Source of the DNA: a bacterium
GTDB lineage: Bacteria; Dependentiae; Babeliae; Babeliales; RVW-14
DNA length: 7,134 nt
Direction: 5' to 3'
Assembly: GCA_010027825.1 (NCBI GenBank)
Contig: RGUK01000070.1
Span: 1-7,134 of the forward strand
Shown: one piece after another, positions 4,388-7,134 of the stretch
How the letters are laid out: the number at the start of each line of letters is the position of its first letter
Numbering within the stretch: position 1 is the stretch's first letter
Program-made: the position numbers and the translations under genes
Notes under the pieces: model-generated
Seen by the model: the letters and a program-made list of their open reading frames with translations, nothing else
Told to the model about the DNA's origin: nothing
Database searches by the model: none

Positions 4388-6619
4388 TTACTCTTCCATC
4401 GATAATGCTAAGGTTGTAAACGCTTGCCACTGGTCAAAAATACTTGTAGGCCAGGATGCTTTTATATCAATGATGCGGCGAGTGTCATCATACACTGGTT
4501 CCAAATTTGGATAAATAGCGACTTTGCCTTTCAGATCACCAACCAAAATCCGATTGTTTTCTTTCAGTTGCTTGAAGTGCGCAAGATTGCGGATAGGGGT
4601 TCCGTAGGTATCAATTAATTGTTTTGCAGCAGTGCCATCACCGGTGGATTTTATCCGTTGCACGTCTTTGAGTAACTTGGTTGTTGCTGCTAGTGCTTTT
4701 TCCATGTCTATTACCTCCAGGGCGACAACCTGGTACTGTTTCCCATCGTACTCAATAGCATTTTGAACAATGCGTGCACCGCCAGCATCAATAATGTAAT
4801 GCATGATGGTGGTATTTGCCCGGGCATGATCGCCGCTAATGCTTGTGGCGCTGTCGGGTTGCTGCAACATACGCATGAGTCCGGTGTCGAGCATGTGGAA
4901 CATGAGCCAGCGCTGGAGCTCTTTCTTGCCCAGTTTGTGATACCAGGAGCGCAAAAGCCCTTGTTCGACTAATTGCTCCAGATGGTAAATGCTTACGTAC
5001 AGGGCAATGATTTCGGCGCGCAGCTCTTCAATGGTTGCGTCGTAGCCACAGAGGAGCTCAGCTAAATTTTCGCTGGTTACTGGTATTTGGTCACCTGGCT
5101 GATGGTTGGTATCTTGCAGTGAGCGTAGCTCTTGATTGGTACAGGTATGCATCGCCAGCTTGCCGCTCCCATGTCCTAAGGTTTCATGTAGGATGCAGTG
5201 TACGTCCCACAAATCATTAAGAAAGCTGTGATCCGGATCGTTCGCTTCCAAAAAAGCGGCTTCCTTTGTTCCAAAAAATATACGTGTGCTCAGGTTTGGA
5301 TTAATTAACATGCCTAAACTTTTGCCGGCTGGATAAATAATTTGTTTAGAACCATGGATGGCACGAATTTCTTCATAATTTGGCAAGCAATAAGCAGCAG
5401 TAAGATGCAACGGCCCTAGCCCGCCCGTACCAAACACTTTTGTATTGATAGAGGCGTTTGGTATGCGGACGTCTTCGCCGGTAAGGTTACGCTTGAATGA
5501 GTCGTCTACGGGCAGCTGTGCTTCAATGCTTGGTAAAATAGCACTAAGGTTATCAAGGCTAATGGTGCGGATGGTTGCGTCCGCTTGAAACGTTCCACGC
5601 TGATTTTTTGGATCGTCATAGGTTTCAATAAAGCCAAAGCAATAGTCGACCCTGTTTTTTGCTTGCAGCCACTCAATCGAATGTTTTTTGAAAAGCTCTT
5701 CGTCGCCACTTTGCAAGTAGGCTGTTAAATAATCCAACCCTTTAACTAAGTGTGCGTCAAAGGTTGCTGGATAGCGCTTGGCATGTTCGCAAGCTTTTTT
5801 GAGCCAATGCACAGCAACAGTTAGCTCCTTGCCGTACTTGCCGTGTAGGGTGTAAGGGAGGGTTGTTACATGATTGCCCGTAGCATCTTTTGTCAGCTCA
5901 AAATAAGCATTCAACGCCGAGCGCTGGGGCATGGGCACCGAAAGGTAGTCTTGTTCGGTAAAGCCTGGTGCATAAAAGTTGCGGGCGCTTTGCTCAATGC
6001 TCCCGGGGACAGTCCCGGTTGATTGGTAAGAGTGGTCAAAGATAACGCGCTCTAATTCTTCCACTTGGCTGGCTAAGGTTGGTTGGCCTAGGGCATGCAG
6101 TGCTCTGCACACATTTTCTTTGGTTAGCGTCTTGAGGCCAAGGCGATTTGGTGTCCGTTTTTCGTCGGCATGCTCTCGTGCAAAGTATTGCCCGTGGTTA
6201 CTCCAGAGATACACCGCGTATGTTTTGACTTCCTGTATAAATTTGGGGATGTTTAATCCACTGACACCGGTGTCCTTTTTTTTGAACTTTTCGACCAGCT
6301 CCTTCTCGGCCCCAAGCAACGCTTGGAATATCTCTTGCAGTGCAATCCCGTCTTTGTGCATTTGGTCGGTGCAGATGCGGTTGCCAGGCAAGCTTGCGCG
6401 CAGCATATAATAAATAAAAATGCGCTCTTCTGGCTTCAGGTTATTAAAGACTTTAGGAAGCGTTGCATCATAGACCACCGCAAGCTCTTTAAACGTCTCG
6501 ATATGGTCTGGGGCGACAGAAAGCTGGTACATAATCGATTTTTCTCCGTAGATACGTGAAGGGAATAGGAACAGGCACAGGAATATACCCATGAAGCCTG
6601 GGGGGCGCGTAATGTTCAT
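4388..6619 (-). CDS. Secreted dipeptidyl peptidase III (M49 zinc metallopeptidase)
   Basis: Enzymes of family M49 remove dipeptides from the N-terminus of short peptides using one zinc ion. The family's HExxxH motif is present as HETLGHGSGK (H478, E479 catalytic, H483), and the second motif is EELRAE (531-536, E532 the expected third zinc ligand), 54 residues later. Other stretches like human DPP3 are FIETYDD..NQRGTF (330-344; human FIESYRDPFGSRGEF), LPNYEEIR (412-419), HARANTTIMHYIIDAG (598-613, where H598 matches a conserved active-site histidine) and KSTGD (657-661). At 743 residues it is about full family length. Unlike the cytosolic eukaryotic enzyme it starts with a likely signal peptide (hydrophobic residues 9-19, cleavage near RIYG at 22-25), so it should act in the periplasm or outside the cell, perhaps feeding on host or environmental peptides. 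The start has GGAG ten bases upstream (6630-6633). It begins 20 bases after the Fis-like gene. Confidence 0.96.
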   Translation of the reverse strand: MNITRPPGFMGIFLCLFLFPSRIYGEKSIMYQLSVAPDHIETFKELAVVYDATLPKVFNNLKPEERIFIYYMLRASLPGNRICTDQMHKDGIALQEIFQALLGAEKELVEKFKKKDTGVSGLNIPKFIQEVKTYAVYLWSNHGQYFAREHADEKRTPNRLGLKTLTKENVCRALHALGQPTLASQVEELERVIFDHSYQSTGTVPGSIEQSARNFYAPGFTEQDYLSVPMPQRSALNAYFELTKDATGNHVTTLPYTLHGKYGKELTVAVHWLKKACEHAKRYPATFDAHLVKGLDYLTAYLQSGDEELFKKHSIEWLQAKNRVDYCFGFIETYDDPKNQRGTFQADATIRTISLDNLSAILPSIEAQLPVDDSFKRNLTGEDVRIPNASINTKVFGTGGLGPLHLTAAYCLPNYEEIRAIHGSKQIIYPAGKSLGMLINPNLSTRIFFGTKEAAFLEANDPDHSFLNDLWDVHCILHETLGHGSGKLAMHTCTNQELRSLQDTNHQPGDQIPVTSENLAELLCGYDATIEELRAEIIALYVSIYHLEQLVEQGLLRSWYHKLGKKELQRWLMFHMLDTGLMRMLQQPDSATSISGDHARANTTIMHYIIDAGGARIVQNAIEYDGKQYQVVALEVIDMEKALAATTKLLKDVQRIKSTGDGTAAKQLIDTYGTPIRNLAHFKQLKENNRILVGDLKGKVAIYPNLEPVYDDTRRIIDIKASWPTSIFDQWQAFTTLALSMEE

Positions 6620-6639
6620 TACTTAGTGTCTCCAGGATG

Positions 6640-6909
6640 TTACAAGGAGGGCGCAGATAGGTCTTGGGGTGCTGGCGAGGAAGGAGGTTGAATGCCCAGT
6701 GCATCTATCTTGCGATACAACGTGCTGCGGCCAATGCCGAGCATTTTGGAAGCGGCAAGGTAGTTGTAGTCTGTTTCGGCTAAAACGATTTGGATGATGT
6801 ATTTTTCTATCTCGTTCATGATTAGAGGATGAATATTGCCCTTGTTGTGGCAGCCGATGCCAGCCGTCATGCGCTTGATTTCACGGTTAAGCAATTCATA
6901 GAGCGTCAT
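6640..6909 (-). CDS. Small Fis-type helix-turn-helix DNA-binding protein
   Basis: This 89-residue protein is essentially a stand-alone Fis / NtrC C-terminal DNA-binding domain. Residues 27-45 (HPLIMNEIEKYIIQIVLAE) match the dimerisation helices, and residues 50-73 form the helix-turn-helix (LAASKMLGIGRSTLYRKIDALGI), with the typical A-A-x-x-L-G-I-x-R-x-T-L-x-x-K pattern. E. coli Fis (98 residues) has the same architecture and a similar LYEL segment before the helices. A short proline/serine-rich tail follows. It probably binds DNA as a dimer, as a regulator or nucleoid protein; its targets are unknown. The frame is open back to a TTG at 6951, but the ATG at 6909 is preferred: it has AGGGAAAG five bases upstream and gives an N-terminus of MTLYELLNREIKR. 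The start overlaps the end of the upstream gene by 14 bases, suggesting translational coupling, and the peptidase follows after 20 bases. Confidence 0.88.
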   Translation of the reverse strand: MTLYELLNREIKRMTAGIGCHNKGNIHPLIMNEIEKYIIQIVLAETDYNYLAASKMLGIGRSTLYRKIDALGIQPPSSPAPQDLSAPSL

Positions 6910-7134
6910 AAGAACTTTCCCTGGTAAACGCGCCCGTAAAGTAGTGCACAAAAAGAAGGTCTAGACTGCAAAAGGTTGAGCCAGTCTTAATCCCGTAGTC
7001 AATCTGATATAAAAACTCATGGCATCGTACTAATTCGTTCACATTGGCGCGTTGCCAATCTCTATTGATGAAGCTGTAGGGTAAGCGGAAACTCATTTTC
7101 TTTGCTTGCACAAATTGTTTTTGGTGCATGAATT
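6896..7134 (-). CDS. holA: Probable DNA polymerase III subunit delta, C-terminal end (partial)
   Basis: The frame runs in from the right edge, so at least 79 codons of a longer gene are present; the ATG at 7129 is only two codons from the edge and is probably internal. The sequence resembles the helical C-terminal domain of the clamp-loader delta subunit. AKKMSFRLPYSF matches the 'A-K-x-x-x-x-x-P-x-x' segment. It is followed by a helix (NELVRCHEFLYQID) and then D-Y-G-I-K-T-G, the family's D-x-x-x-K-T/S-G-like signature, and a final leucine-rich helix (CSLDLLFVHYFTG). Delta opens the sliding clamp during its loading onto DNA. The assignment rests on this short pattern only and no catalytic motif is expected in this part, so it is likely rather than certain. 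The stop at 6896-6898 overlaps the start of the Fis-like gene. Confidence 0.55.
   Translation of the reverse strand, partial: FMHQKQFVQAKKMSFRLPYSFINRDWQRANVNELVRCHEFLYQIDYGIKTGSTFCSLDLLFVHYFTGAFTRESSYDAL
6915..6922 (-). promoter_or_regulatory. Ribosome binding site of the Fis-like gene
   Basis: The - strand reads AGGGAAAG, five bases before the ATG at 6909 and inside the end of the upstream gene. It decides the start in favour of 6909 over the in-frame TTG at 6951. Confidence 0.6.

Noticed and set aside
4763..6559. Several + strand open frames of 60-100 codons inside the peptidase gene
   Set aside because: All lie antisense to the M49 gene, whose frame carries the catalytic motifs; they are shadows.
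6910..6951. N-terminal extension of the Fis-like protein from a TTG start
   Set aside because: The extra 14 residues have no Fis-like character and overlap the upstream gene further; the ATG at 6909 has a ribosome binding site.

Overview
The window looks like part of a Gram-negative, probably host-associated bacterial chromosome. It is gene-dense: the longest gap without a gene is 97 bases. It carries a rod-shape gene (mreB), a replication gene fragment that resembles holA, and a run of small proteins with N-terminal signal peptides or membrane anchors that I cannot assign to families. This mix would fit an intracellular or protist-associated lineage such as Dependentiae (TM6), but that placement is a guess. 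The MreB sequence supports only 'Gram-negative type'.

Layout. At 2-637 on the + strand is the C-terminal part of MreB, cut by the left edge. It ends at a strong symmetrical hairpin (645-692) that can terminate transcription from both sides. Everything to the right of the hairpin lies on the - strand and reads right to left. In order of transcription this is: the C-terminal end of a protein resembling DNA polymerase III delta (6896-7134, cut by the right edge); a small Fis-type DNA-binding protein whose start overlaps that stop (6640-6909); a secreted M49-family dipeptidyl peptidase III (4388-6619); an exported protein of unknown function (3559-4290); a small exported protein whose frame appears broken (3274-3504, continuing at 3044-3262); another exported protein of unknown function (2298-3017); a membrane-anchored HAD-family phosphatase (1489-2232); and an exported protein with an internal duplication (695-1492). 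The last two share an ATGA overlap.

How they may work together. Spacing is short (20, 97, 54, 26 and 65 bases, plus two overlaps), and I see no terminator inside the run. It could therefore be one long operon or two to three overlapping units, with the bidirectional hairpin as its end. Six consecutive gene units from the peptidase onward all begin with an export signal or membrane anchor. This suggests a cell-envelope or secreted module in which the peptidase breaks down peptides outside the cytoplasm; the roles of the other members are unknown. No tRNA, rRNA, CRISPR array, insertion sequence or riboswitch was recognised.
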